Source: CAYMLL01 sp964390645
GTDB taxonomy: Bacteria; Planctomycetota; UBA8108
DNA: 64,000 nt
Assembly: GCA_964390645.1 (NCBI GenBank)
Contig: CAYMLL010000006.1
Coordinates: 1-64,000 of the forward strand
Direction: 5' to 3'
Positions within the stretch are counted from its first letter, which is position 1; each line of letters starts with the position of its first letter. A program made the position numbers and the translations under genes. Shown here one piece after another: positions 1 to 10,046 of the stretch. The notes beneath the pieces were generated by a model. The model did not search any database, was not told where the DNA came from, and was given only the letters and a program-made list of their open reading frames with translations.

Positions 1-1
1 G

Positions 2-1507
2 GTGGGCACCTTCCGCTTCAAGGACCTCGGCAGCCGCAACGGCACCTTCATCAACGAGCTGAGGACGAACTCCGGCCCGATCGAGGACGGTGACGAGCTT
101 CGCATCGGCAACTTCTCGATCGTCTTCTACCGCAACGCGGCGCCGGCCGGCGCCGGCGCCACGGCGACTCTCGCCGAGACCTCGAGCACGGTGGCGGCGC
201 TGAGCACGCCGCAATGGGAGTCCGCGGACTGGGAAAGCGGCGCCGGCGAGGCGACCATCGTGATGCCCGCGGACGCGGTCCGCGACGAAATCCTCGACAG
301 CGCCCCGACCCCCGCGGTCGAGACGCCGCCGGCCAAGACCGTTCCGGCCGCACCCTCACCGAAGACCGTGACACCCCGGAAGGGGACACCCCCGAAGGGG
401 ACACCGGTGAAGGAGACGCTGACATCCGCCGCCACGAACCCGTCGCGGACGAGGCGACCGAAGCCGGCTCGCCAGCGAACCCGTCCCCTCGACGACGATG
501 AGCTCACGGACGGGGAACGCCCGTCGGGACACCGACTGGCGGCCAGAAGGGGGATGCCGGGGTCCAGCGTCGTGCTCTTCTGCCTGTTTTCGCTCCTCGT
601 CGGCATCGGCCTCGGTATTCTCATCGGCCGCGCCGTCGGCGACTCCTCGACCCCGCAGGACGACGACACCAAGACGATCACCGCGCCGAAGACGACGTCG
701 ACGAGGACGACGGCGCAGAGAGTCCCTCCGAAGCCCGACCAGAAGTCGCGACCCGCGACCCCGACCAGCCCGATCTCGAGCCCCCCGCCCGCGCACGTCG
801 ACCCTTCGCTCCGCCATCTCGTCGGCGCTCGGTCCGACCTCGACGACCGCGAAGTCTCTCACCGCACTCTGCACCGGCTCTTCCTCGACGTCCTCGATCG
901 CACGCCGACGCGCGGCGAGGAGGCCCGCTTCCTGGCGCTTCCCCACGCCCGACGCTGGCAGGCCGTGCGCGAGCTGACGACGAAGGAGCCCACCACCCCG
1001 ACGCTGACGACGCTTCCCGGCACCTTCCAGGCCTTCCTGGGACGCCTGGTCTCCACGCAGGAGCGCGACGCGCTGCTGAAGCAGGCGCAGGGGAGCGTCG
1101 CCGGGGTCGGTGCCGTCATCACGTCGAGCGCTCTCTACGGCAGCGCCGGGCATGCACGGGATCGCTCCCCGCGTCAACGAGCCCGCGCGCTGTGGGTCGA
1201 TCTGCTCGATGAGATTCCGACGGCCGATAATGCAGAGCTCATCCGGAGTGCGATCGCCAACCCCGCCACCGACCTGCAACCGGTCGTGCGCACGCTGATC
1301 CATGCCGAGGAGGCCCGGGGCGGCTCCGGGCCGCGGTCCGGCGAGACGCCCGGGAGCTGGGTGGAACGCTCCTACCTTCGCTTCCTGCTGCGTCTGCCCA
1401 CCAGCGACGAACGGCGGGAGGCCATCGCCGAGATGAACGCCGACGGCGACGGCTGGCGCCGGGTGCTCCTGGCGCTCAGCCTCGACAGCGAGTACCTCCG
1501 ATACTGA
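2..1507 (+). CDS. FHA-domain membrane protein, N-terminus cut by the window edge
   Basis: The first ~44 residues are the C-terminal half of an FHA phosphothreonine-binding domain, with the conserved GSRNGTFINE strand; the true start lies before the window. A long Pro/Thr/Ala-rich linker follows, holding a small TPxKGTP-type repeat. One transmembrane helix lies near residues 186-209 (VVLFCLFSLLVGIGLGILIG). The C-terminal ~230 residues form a helical region with three loosely similar segments (LFLDVLDRTPT, LWVDLLDEIPT, YLRFLLRLPTSDE), reminiscent of helical modules common in planctomycete proteins. A likely role is reading Ser/Thr phosphorylation at the membrane, but no kinase is visible here. 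The FHA call is firm and the rest is unassigned. Confidence 0.75.
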   Translation: MGTFRFKDLGSRNGTFINELRTNSGPIEDGDELRIGNFSIVFYRNAAPAGAGATATLAETSSTVAALSTPQWESADWESGAGEATIVMPADAVRDEILDSAPTPAVETPPAKTVPAAPSPKTVTPRKGTPPKGTPVKETLTSAATNPSRTRRPKPARQRTRPLDDDELTDGERPSGHRLAARRGMPGSSVVLFCLFSLLVGIGLGILIGRAVGDSSTPQDDDTKTITAPKTTSTRTTAQRVPPKPDQKSRPATPTSPISSPPPAHVDPSLRHLVGARSDLDDREVSHRTLHRLFLDVLDRTPTRGEEARFLALPHARRWQAVRELTTKEPTTPTLTTLPGTFQAFLGRLVSTQERDALLKQAQGSVAGVGAVITSSALYGSAGHARDRSPRQRARALWVDLLDEIPTADNAELIRSAIANPATDLQPVVRTLIHAEEARGGSGPRSGETPGSWVERSYLRFLLRLPTSDERREAIAEMNADGDGWRRVLLALSLDSEYLRY

Positions 1508-1673
1508 GCCGGAGCGCGAGCCCGGCCGCCGCTCGCGGCCCCCTTGCGGCCACTCCACAGGGGTAGAAAACCCTTGCGGGGTCACGCGTTGCGGCTCATC
1601 CTCAAGGGACTCGCCGCCGCTCTGTCCGTGCCGGGACTCCTCCCCGGGACGCTTCCCCACCGAGGAGCGTTTC

Positions 1674-2543
1674 ATGTCCCTTTCTCGATCGATTGCAAGC
1701 TCCGTCGTCGTCACCATCGCGACCTTCGCGGTGTTGCCGTCAACGCTCATCGCCCAGGCCAACCGGATCGTCGTCTGGATACGTCCCGCGGCGAGCGACG
1801 AGATGCTCCTGGCCCCCGACAGCTCACCGGCCCTGCGAAATCTCGCCCGCGACGGGGTGTCCCTGCCGAGCGTGTCTCGCATCGACGGCGCCGAGCTCGT
1901 CGGCGCCCTTCGCGCTCTGGGAGAGAGCCTCCCCGACCGCCAGTTCCACGAGATCGGCGCCGCCGGGCCGAAGCTCGCCGACGACCCGCTGGCCGCGCTC
2001 CGCAGGCGATTCGGCAAGCCGCCGCCGGCCTCGAGGAAGGACGCCGACGCGGTCAAGAGGCTGCGGAAGGCCGGCGGGGACGGCGGAAACCTCGACGTCG
2101 GCGACGGCTCCGGCGGGACCAAGGCGAGCCCGCGCTCCGGCGGACTCGCCGAGGCGGTCACCGACGCGTTTGACGACGGCGCACGACTCGTCCTCAAGAT
2201 CGACAGCAGCGGGCCGACAGACGCGACCGGGAAGCGCCGCATCGATGGCCTTCTCGCGTCGCTTTCCCGAGCCCTGGACTCCTTCGACGGGGTCGAGCGC
2301 GTCGCTCTGGTCGTCGTGCTGCTTCCCGAGAACCGGCGGCCGGCCGTGCTGATCAAGGGACGTGGCTTCAAGCGAGCCCGCGTCTCGCGACAACGTCCTG
2401 ACGCCACCGACTTCGCGGCCGGACTCGCCCGACTGCTGCGAGCCGACAACGCGGCGAAGAAGGGCGACGCGACGTGGGTTCTGTCGAGTCTGCAAGACGA
2501 CGCCCGCAGGAAGCTGGACCGCACCACGAAGGGGGAATCGTGA
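1674..2543 (+). CDS. Secreted protein resembling a degenerate sulfatase/phosphatase
   Basis: This 289-residue protein has a signal peptide ending near ALIA-Q (residues ~8-27). A GAGGAG ribosome site lies ~7 nt before the ATG. Several stretches follow the order of the alkaline phosphatase/sulfatase superfamily: SPALRNLARDGVSLPSV resembles the substrate-side 'NLARLASEGV' segment, RIDGLLASLSRALDSFDGVE resembles the helix before the second metal site, and RRPAVLIKGRGFKRARV resembles the later 'vPLIIRGPG' strand. The metal-binding Asp near the N-terminus, the nucleophile Cys/Ser motif and the DHG motif are not evident, so it would be a non-catalytic relative. Its stop overlaps the next gene's GTG, so the two are translationally coupled. 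Secretion is likely; the superfamily link is an inference. Confidence 0.6.
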   Translation: MSLSRSIASSVVVTIATFAVLPSTLIAQANRIVVWIRPAASDEMLLAPDSSPALRNLARDGVSLPSVSRIDGAELVGALRALGESLPDRQFHEIGAAGPKLADDPLAALRRRFGKPPPASRKDADAVKRLRKAGGDGGNLDVGDGSGGTKASPRSGGLAEAVTDAFDDGARLVLKIDSSGPTDATGKRRIDGLLASLSRALDSFDGVERVALVVVLLPENRRPAVLIKGRGFKRARVSRQRPDATDFAAGLARLLRADNAAKKGDATWVLSSLQDDARRKLDRTTKGES

Positions 2544-4567
2544 CGATATCGCTAACGCGCAGAAAACCCGGCCGACGGATCGTGGCGCTGCTGGCGATCG
2601 TCATCGCGGGCGCTCCTCTCGACGCCCAGGACGAGGCGCTACAGAAGCGGATCGACGCGGCCGTCCACAAGGGGCGCGAGCACCTGCTCGGTCGGCTGGC
2701 GGCGCTGACACGCAACACACCGCGCGACTACCCCATGGGCCGCGTCGCGCTGCCGCTCGCGGCCTGCCTGAAGGCCGGCGCCGACACCGACGACGCGCGT
2801 GTCAAGGACGCGCTGGACAAGCTCCGGCGCATGCCGCTCAGCAAGACCTACAGCGTCTCCTGCTACCTCTTCGCGCTCGACGCGCTGGCGCTGCGTCAGT
2901 ACAAGGAGCGGGTCTCCGAGAGCCGCCGCGGGCGCACCTACGTCGCTGCCGGCGGCGCGTCGCACCGGGCGCGGGGCAGGCCGCGCGCGGAGATGGTGAA
3001 GTGCATCAACTGGCTCGTCGCCGCGCGCGCCGAGAGCATGGGCTACTGGAACTACAACGCTCTCGCCAGCAGCGGGCCGCAGGGCCACGACTTCTCCAAC
3101 AGCCAGTTCGCCATCCTCGGGCTGCAGATCGGCCTCGAGCATGCGATCCCGATCCCGCGCAAGGTCTTCGAGGAGATCGCGAACATCTTCGTCAAGTCGC
3201 AGCATCTCTCCGGCGAGCCCGAGGAGGCGAAGGTCTCCTACGGCCTCAACCTGGAGGATCTGCTCAAGGGCGGCCGGAGCCGCACGCGCGTCGCCGGCGC
3301 GAGCTTCAGGGTGCGCCCGGGTGGCTGGCAGTACCGCGCCACCGACAACGGCAGCAAGGCGAGCATGACCGCGGCCGGCGCGTCCAGCCTCCTGGTCGCG
3401 CGCAACGGACTCGCGAACGGCTCCAGGCTCAAGAAGGCCGTCGAGAAGGCGATCATCCGCTCGTACCTGTGGATTGACAAGAACTTCAACTCGTACATGA
3501 GTTTCAACCTCAGCGGGCACGGGCTCTACACGATCTACAGCCTCGAGAAGGTCGGCGACCTAGGGGACATCGAACGCTTCGGCAAGCACGACTGGTACGT
3601 CGAGGGCGCGGAGAAGCTCCTCGCCGCACAGAAGGATGACGGCAGCTGGGGACCCTACGTCAACACCTCCTTCGCCCTCCTCTTCCTGACTCGGGCTACA
3701 CGACTGAAGCCCTACGCCGCGCCGAAGATCACCACCCGCGCGCAGGGCAAGGGCGGCGACGGCATGAAGCGTGGGCTGGTCTTCATCGATCGGCTCGGCG
3801 GATTCGTCGCGGCGACGGATATCCTCGGCCTGCTGGAGCAGTCGCGCGACGCCTCGCTCGTCGCGATCGGCCAGGAAGTGGTGCAGAACTACAACCCCTC
3901 CCAGCACGAGGATCTCGTTCCCGAGCTGATGCGGCTGTGGACGCGCTCCAACGATCGCGTCACGCGCTTCGCGAAAGACGCGCTCGAGGAGATCACGGGC
4001 GTGCGCTCGTCGAAGCGCGCGGAATACCAGCTCTGGATCGAGCAGACGAAGCTCGTCGCCGACCTCGAGAAGAAGTCCGGGGTCACGGTCGAGGGGCTCT
4101 CGGCGCTGCTCGACAAAATCGAGAGTCCGACGCTGAAGACGCGCGTCATCAACGTCGCCAGCAAGCGAAGCCTCTACGGCCTCTCCGGACGTCTCGTCCA
4201 GGAGCTCGAGTCTTCACACCACCTCTACCGCATGTCGGTCAACAACCTGCTCTGCCTGTGGTCCGGCCGGACCGTGCCGTCGCCGGATGCGAGCGACAGG
4301 GCAGGCTGGGAGGACATATCCCGTGGCTGGCGAACCTGGGCGAGCAGCGAAGGCACCAAGCTCGTCTCGCGCTCGCAGCTGGTCCAGCTCGTGGCGCAGC
4401 TCGACGCGGCACAGACGAGCGAGACCGCAGGAATCGTCGACCGGATCGTCGCGCTCGGGAGCTCGGTGATTCCGGACCTCGAGCGGGTGATGGAGGGTGA
4501 CGAGTTCAGCTTCCACCTCATCGAGGCTCTCGAACGATTGAAGGGCAGATCGATCGGTCTGAGATAG
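2540..4567 (+). CDS. Secreted prenyltransferase/squalene-cyclase-fold repeat protein
   Basis: I chose the GTG at 2540, which overlaps the preceding stop (GTGA), because it follows a GGGGGAA ribosome site and gives a signal peptide (RRIVALLAIVIAGAPLDAQ). The mature protein has alpha/alpha-toroid repeats of the squalene-hopene cyclase/prenyltransferase type, clearest near residue ~360 (LLAAQKDDGSWGPYVNTSFA) and around RVRPGGWQYRATDNG. The catalytic DxDD motif of true cyclases is not seen. From ~residue 430 on the sequence looks HEAT-like (LVPELMRLWTRSNDRVTRFA). Such proteins are often annotated as terpene cyclase/mutase family in planctomycetes, but with a signal peptide and no catalytic motif a binding or structural role outside the cytoplasm is more likely. 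Confidence 0.75.
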   Translation: MTISLTRRKPGRRIVALLAIVIAGAPLDAQDEALQKRIDAAVHKGREHLLGRLAALTRNTPRDYPMGRVALPLAACLKAGADTDDARVKDALDKLRRMPLSKTYSVSCYLFALDALALRQYKERVSESRRGRTYVAAGGASHRARGRPRAEMVKCINWLVAARAESMGYWNYNALASSGPQGHDFSNSQFAILGLQIGLEHAIPIPRKVFEEIANIFVKSQHLSGEPEEAKVSYGLNLEDLLKGGRSRTRVAGASFRVRPGGWQYRATDNGSKASMTAAGASSLLVARNGLANGSRLKKAVEKAIIRSYLWIDKNFNSYMSFNLSGHGLYTIYSLEKVGDLGDIERFGKHDWYVEGAEKLLAAQKDDGSWGPYVNTSFALLFLTRATRLKPYAAPKITTRAQGKGGDGMKRGLVFIDRLGGFVAATDILGLLEQSRDASLVAIGQEVVQNYNPSQHEDLVPELMRLWTRSNDRVTRFAKDALEEITGVRSSKRAEYQLWIEQTKLVADLEKKSGVTVEGLSALLDKIESPTLKTRVINVASKRSLYGLSGRLVQELESSHHLYRMSVNNLLCLWSGRTVPSPDASDRAGWEDISRGWRTWASSEGTKLVSRSQLVQLVAQLDAAQTSETAGIVDRIVALGSSVIPDLERVMEGDEFSFHLIEALERLKGRSIGLR

Positions 4568-4646
4568 AGCCCCCGGCTCGATCCGAGCGCGCGGAGAGAC
4601 TGCACACTTCCTCGCCGTCCGGCACCAACGCCGGACCGGGGAGCGA

Positions 4647-5769
<1,123 letters not shown>

Positions 5770-5777
<8 letters not shown>

Positions 5778-6114
5778 GGCCGTCGAAGCGCTCGACGTCC
5801 GGATGCGGCGCCATGAAGACGAGACAGACGACGTCCCCTTCCCCGTCGTTGGCGATGCCGTGCGGTACACCGGTCCGCGCGAGGACGATCTCTCCTTGCC
5901 TCAGCGGACGCGTCTCTTCACCGACCGTGACGCTCGCGTCGCCACGGAGGCCGTAGTAGAGCTTGTCGTTTTCGGCGTGGCTATGTACCTTCTGCTGCTG
6001 GCCTGGACGCAGGCAGTAGAGGTCGCAGAAGAAGTTCCTCGTCTCGTAGAGGTTGACCTTCGCCATCTTGTCGTCTCGGAACGAGACCCGCGAGAGAACG
6101 TCGCGAATGTCCAT
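5770..6114 (-). CDS. Small single-domain cupin protein
   Basis: This 114-residue protein starts at MDIRDVLSR, behind a strong AAAGGAG ribosome site 6-7 nt before the ATG. The open frame extends further upstream, but that part is not supported by a ribosome site. Both cupin motifs are visible: PGQQQKVHSHAENDKLYYGLRG (motif 1, with His, His and an acidic residue as metal ligands) and GVPHGIANDGEGD (motif 2 with its His). It is probably a metal-binding small-molecule enzyme or sensor; the substrate is unknown. It is divergent from the MutS-like gene (63 bp apart) and converges with the SMP-30 gene, overlapping it by 8 bp. Confidence 0.85.
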
Positions 6115-6177
6115 GTCGTCTCCTTTCGACGCGTGCAGAGCCCGTGCCAGAACTGACCGAAACGAGCCGGACGAGCC

Positions 6178-8079
6178 ATGACGGCCCCTCCCACCTCCGA
6201 GGATCACCCACAGCGAGAGATCCAGCACCTGACGCGGGAGCTCCAGCGGCTCGCCGAACGCTCGAGGCGACTCTCGGCGGCGCGCTTCATCTGCTTCCTG
6301 ACTCTCGTCGCGGGGCTCATCGGCGTCGCCGAGTCGCCGATGATTCCGGTCCTCGTCTCGGTGCCGGCGTTGCTCGTATTTCTCGTCCTTCTGTTTCGCC
6401 ACGGCAGCGTACTCGATCGCGCGGCAGCCGGCGAGCGTGCTCTGCTGCTGCTGCAGGAGGAGCGAGAGCGACGCGGTAACCGTCGGCGCACACGCCGGCT
6501 CCCGGACCTGCCGACGAGGGGAGCGCCGCTCGAGATCGGCCTGCCGGTCTTCCGCAAGGAGGGCGACTGCGCCCCACTCGACGAGGGTGCCGTCGACGAC
6601 CTCAACCTGCTCAGCGGCCCGCGCAGCGTGTTCTCCTTCCTCGACGTCTCGAGCACCGAGTTCGGCGCCCGTAGGCTCCGTCGCATGATCACGCACGTGC
6701 TCCGCTCACACGACGAGATCCGCAGGCGCCAGACGGCCGTCGAGGAGCTCGCCCGCCGCGACGAGCTGCGAGGCCGCATCCTCGAGGCGCTGGTCCCGCT
6801 ACGCGAGGCGTCCTTCGCGGGACTGCCGCGTTTCTTCCACTCCCCCGCCGCTTTCGCCGGACGCCGTGGGCTCTGGACCGTCGCGCACCTCCTGGGGACG
6901 GTGGTGCCGCTCTTCCTCGTGCTCGCCACGGCGCGGACGGAGCTCCTGGCGCTGGCCTTCGCGATCGCGATGGTGAATCTGGGCCTCATCGGCGCGAACG
7001 TCAGGAGCTCGAACCCGGCGCGTGACCGGCTGCTGAGATTCGGCCCGCTGCTCGACGGTCTGGAGCGTCTGCAAGAGGTACTCGTGGAGGCGAAGCCGGA
7101 GTCCGAGCCGCTGCGCGAGATCGAGGCGATGCTCAGCGAGCTGCAGCCGGCCGCATCGCGACTGCGGCGTTACGTGACCATGCTCGGGTTCCACGCCTAC
7201 GGGGTCGTCTTCGAGATCTTCAACGTCGTTCTTCTCTGGGAGCTGCGGATCCTGCCTCCGGCCGAGACGATCTTCCTGCGTCACCGGGAGCTCCTCGAGA
7301 GGTCGGTCGGCGCGCTCGGCGAGATCGAGGCGCTCACCTCCCTTGCCGCGCCACTCGACGAGCAGGAGGGATACACCCTCCCGGAGATCCTCGAGTCCGA
7401 ACGTCCACGTATCGAAGCGCGCGACATGGGTCATCCGCTGCTCGATAGCGATGCCGTTGTGCGCAATGACCTCGTGCTCGGAAGCGACGGCGACGACGAC
7501 GCCAACGTGATCATCCTCTCGGGCTCGAACATGTCCGGAAAGTCGACCTACCTGAAGGCGGCCGGGGTCAACGCGGTCCTCGCCAGTGTCGGCGGCCCGG
7601 TCTGCGCACGCTCCTTCCGCTGGACACCGCTCCACGTCCACAGCGACATCAACGTGCGCGACTCCCTGGACGACGGCAAGAGCTACTTCCAGGTGGAGGT
7701 CGAGCGCGTCCTCGACTCGATCCGCGCCACCGCCGAGCGGCCGATGCTGCTCGCGGTCTTCGACGAGCTCTTTCGCGGCACCAACGCGGACGAGCGCGTC
7801 GCGCTGTCGCGCTCGATTCTGCGTCACTTCCGCAACAGCGGTGCGCTCCTCCTCGTCGCCACGCACGACAACTCCGTCACCGAGATGGTGACGAGGGATG
7901 GGGAGCGCGGCATCGCCAACGCACATCTGCGCGAGGAGGTCCGCGACGGCGAGATGGTCTTCGACTACCGCGTCCGCGCTGGCGCCGCGACGACGCGCAA
8001 CGCCATCCGCGTCCTCGAGTTCAGCGGCTACCCCGAGGAGATCACCCGGGCGGCGCGCCAGGAGCTCGAGTCGGACTGA
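6178..8079 (+). CDS. Membrane-anchored MutS-family ATPase
   Basis: The C-terminal third is a MutS ATPase domain: Walker A GSNMSGKST near residue 450, Walker B LLAVFDELFRGTN near 523, and the His switch LLVATHD near 562. The N-terminal DNA-mismatch-recognition domain of MutS1 is absent. Instead there are two hydrophobic segments near residues 38-80 (ICFLTLVAGLIGV, VLVSVPALLVFLVLLF) and more at ~228-270 (LLGTVVPLFLVLATA, LALAFAIAMVNLGLIGANV), so it is probably a membrane protein. Membrane MutS relatives are known in several phyla, but their function is not settled; mismatch repair is unlikely. ATP-binding residues look intact. Confidence 0.85.
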   Translation: MTAPPTSEDHPQREIQHLTRELQRLAERSRRLSAARFICFLTLVAGLIGVAESPMIPVLVSVPALLVFLVLLFRHGSVLDRAAAGERALLLLQEERERRGNRRRTRRLPDLPTRGAPLEIGLPVFRKEGDCAPLDEGAVDDLNLLSGPRSVFSFLDVSSTEFGARRLRRMITHVLRSHDEIRRRQTAVEELARRDELRGRILEALVPLREASFAGLPRFFHSPAAFAGRRGLWTVAHLLGTVVPLFLVLATARTELLALAFAIAMVNLGLIGANVRSSNPARDRLLRFGPLLDGLERLQEVLVEAKPESEPLREIEAMLSELQPAASRLRRYVTMLGFHAYGVVFEIFNVVLLWELRILPPAETIFLRHRELLERSVGALGEIEALTSLAAPLDEQEGYTLPEILESERPRIEARDMGHPLLDSDAVVRNDLVLGSDGDDDANVIILSGSNMSGKSTYLKAAGVNAVLASVGGPVCARSFRWTPLHVHSDINVRDSLDDGKSYFQVEVERVLDSIRATAERPMLLAVFDELFRGTNADERVALSRSILRHFRNSGALLLVATHDNSVTEMVTRDGERGIANAHLREEVRDGEMVFDYRVRAGAATTRNAIRVLEFSGYPEEITRAARQELESD

Positions 8080-8425
8080 CGAGCCGGCCAAGAAGCCGCT
8101 TCGCAGCCGCAAGGGAGATCGAGCGTCCGGAGCAGGTCCTCGACGACCGCCGGCCGGAGTCTCGTCGTTCTCCACGCGGCCTGGTCGAGTGACCGGAGCG
8201 ATTCCGACGGTCCCGGCCTCGCTCCAGAACGACGGAACAGGAGGCGGGCTCGCGTCGCTAACGACTCTCCTGCCGCGTCACCGCCTCTGCGGACGTGGAC
8301 GGCGTCCGTGTCGACGCTGCCGGTCCTCGTCGCCCCGGAACCACGCTCGCGTTCAAGGCTCCGCCGGTTCCCTGTCAGGCCCGGAGCCACCGCATCTCGC
8401 GAGGCAGTCGGGCGGGGAATGCGGA
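8080..8425. other. Intergenic stretch, no gene recognised
   Basis: These 346 bases separate the converging MutS-like and phosphodiesterase genes. The open frames here give Arg/Ser/Pro-rich translations with no recognisable motif. I see no hairpin with a T-tract and no RNA gene. It may simply be the shared 3' spacer. Confidence 0.4.
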
Positions 8426-9814
8426 CTACGCGTCGAAGATCGTCGCGAGCAGCAGGTCGTGGACGTCGGTCATCGCCAGCCGTGAAGTCGCCTGCCGGCG
8501 TGAGCTCGATATCAGCACCGGGCCGTCCTCCGGTCGCTCCGGCAGGCGTCCATGGCTCCCTCCAACCAGACGCGTGTCGAGCGGCACGACGTCCATCACG
8601 GTACGCAGGCCGAGCTTGCCGCCGAGAACCCTGGCGGCGACGCGAGCTCTCGAGAAGGGTCGAGCCGGATCGATGAAGAGCTCGAGCGGGTCGTAGCCCG
8701 GCTTGCGGTGAATGTCGACCGTACGGGCGAAGTCGGGCGCACGCGTGTCATCGAGCCAGTAGCGGTAGTCGAACCAGCGGTTCGCGGCGGACACCAGGAC
8801 GAGCTCGCCGCTGCGCGGATGATCGAGGCCGTGCACGCACTGCGCGTCACGGTCGAGGACCTCATCGACGCCCTCGACCCCCTCCAGAAGACGGCGTACC
8901 GTCACCACATCGTCCGCGTCCTTGACGTAGACGTGCGCGATCTGGTGATCGGTGACCGCGAAGGCCCGCGAGGTCGCGGGGTCGAGCAGCTCGCCGTTGT
9001 GCGCGTCGTGGACCCGCAACAGCCCCTCGGCGCGCAACACGCGGTTGATCGAGACGCTGTCCTCCACCGCGGTGATGCCGTACTCGCTGAGAGCGATGAC
9101 CTCCATGTCGAGCTCCCTTGCGGTGCGGATGATCGCGCCGGCGACCTCGTCAACCTCCCGCAGAACGCGGTCGAGCCCGGCGAACCGCGGACCGTGACGC
9201 TGCAGGTCGTAGTCGAGGTGCGGCAGGTAGACGAGGGTCAGATGAGGTCGATGTCGCCACAGCAGGTGCTCGGCGGCCTTGCCGATCCAGCGAGTCGAAC
9301 GGATGTCGGCTCCCGGTCCCCAGAAGTGAAAGAGCGGAAACTCGCCGAGCTCCTCACGCAGCGCGCCGCGCAGCTCCGCAGGGTCGGTGTAGAAGTCAGG
9401 ACTCTTGCGTCCGTCGGCGTGGTACGCCGGCCGTGGCGTCACGGTCCAGTCCGTCGCCGCGCCGATCGCGTACCACCAGAAGACGTTCGCGCACCGGAAC
9501 ACGTCGAGGCCGTCGCGCTGCGACCGCCGGCGCGCGGCATGCCAGACCTGCTCGGACTCGACCAGACGGTTCGACTGCCGCCAGAGCCAGACCTCCGCGA
9601 GGTCACGGAAGTGCCACCCGTTCCCGACGATCCCGTGGGCTCGCGGCAGCTCGCCGGTGAGGAGCGTTGCCTGGGCGCTGCAGGTGACCGCCGGCAGCAC
9701 GGTGCCGAGCTCGGCCCGGAAGCCACTCTGCGCCAGCGACTGCAGATGGGGGGTGCTCGGACCCAGCAGGCCGGCGCTCAGACCGACGACGTCCAGGAGC
9801 ACCAGTGACTTCAT
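8426..9814 (-). CDS. Alkaline-phosphatase-superfamily (nucleotide pyrophosphatase-like) protein
   Basis: This 462-residue cytoplasmic protein begins MKSLVLLDVVGLS, which carries the first metal Asp of the superfamily. PAVTCSAQATLLTGELPRAHGI holds the Thr/Ser nucleophile region, and YLPHLDYDLQRHGP the Asp and His ligands. The usual SDHG motif reads LSEYGI here, and DHQIAHVYV follows later. The layout resembles the nucleotide pyrophosphatase/phosphodiesterase-like proteins that accompany ebo gene clusters, but no other ebo gene is in the window. It probably hydrolyses a phosphoester; the substrate is unknown. No clear ribosome site precedes the ATG. An AT-rich promoter/hairpin unit lies 100-190 bp upstream. 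Confidence 0.75.
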   Translation of the reverse strand: MKSLVLLDVVGLSAGLLGPSTPHLQSLAQSGFRAELGTVLPAVTCSAQATLLTGELPRAHGIVGNGWHFRDLAEVWLWRQSNRLVESEQVWHAARRRSQRDGLDVFRCANVFWWYAIGAATDWTVTPRPAYHADGRKSPDFYTDPAELRGALREELGEFPLFHFWGPGADIRSTRWIGKAAEHLLWRHRPHLTLVYLPHLDYDLQRHGPRFAGLDRVLREVDEVAGAIIRTARELDMEVIALSEYGITAVEDSVSINRVLRAEGLLRVHDAHNGELLDPATSRAFAVTDHQIAHVYVKDADDVVTVRRLLEGVEGVDEVLDRDAQCVHGLDHPRSGELVLVSAANRWFDYRYWLDDTRAPDFARTVDIHRKPGYDPLELFIDPARPFSRARVAARVLGGKLGLRTVMDVVPLDTRLVGGSHGRLPERPEDGPVLISSSRRQATSRLAMTDVHDLLLATIFDA

Positions 9815-9909
9815 AAGAGCTTGCTGGGCAGGAACCTGACGGCCACCTCCGGACGCCCCGGGGATCCGGGCCGGGGTACGAAACCGCCGCAGAGCAGAGA
9901 AGTCGGAGC

Positions 9910-9951
9910 AAAAAAATGGGCGCTTCCAAAATGGGGATTCCAGAAGCGCCC
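9910..9951 (-). terminator. Intrinsic terminator (hairpin plus U-tract)
   Basis: Perfect 9-bp arms at 9918-9926 and 9943-9951 (GGGCGCTTC/GAAGCGCCC) enclose a 16-nt loop. On the minus strand they are followed by A and then seven T (9917 down to 9910). It lies ~100 bp past the adk stop and ~95 bp before the phosphodiesterase ATG. It could end adk transcripts, or the short transcript predicted to start near 9967. Confidence 0.8.
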
Positions 9952-9967
9952 TGGGGCAGTTGTGGGG
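9910..9967 (-). ncRNA. Candidate short RNA or attenuator leader
   Basis: A minus-strand promoter-like pair (9974-10002) would start a transcript near 9967 that runs directly into the hairpin and U-tract at 9951-9910. The product would be only ~55-60 nt unless the terminator is read through into the phosphodiesterase gene. The stretch is noticeably AT-richer than its surroundings. No known RNA family is recognised; this is inference from the arrangement of signals. Confidence 0.35.
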
Positions 9968-9973
9968 AACCTT

Positions 9974-10002
9974 ACAATAATGTCAGAAACCATGCCGGTC
10001 AA
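9974..10002 (-). promoter_or_regulatory. Sigma-70-like promoter, minus strand
   Basis: On the minus strand, TTGACC (9997-10002) matches the -35 consensus at 5 of 6 positions. TATTGT (9974-9979) matches the -10 at 4 of 6. The spacer is exactly 17 bp. It sits in an AT-rich island downstream of adk and points toward the hairpin at 9910-9951. Confidence 0.45.
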
Positions 10003-10046
10003 AAACAATCTCGGCATTCCACGAGAATTCTCGGGCCTCGACGCCA

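Noticed and set aside
8028..8390. A 120-codon minus-strand frame in the gap after the MutS-like gene
   Set aside because: Arg/Ser-rich, no ribosome site, no motif, and it overlaps the end of the MutS-like gene.
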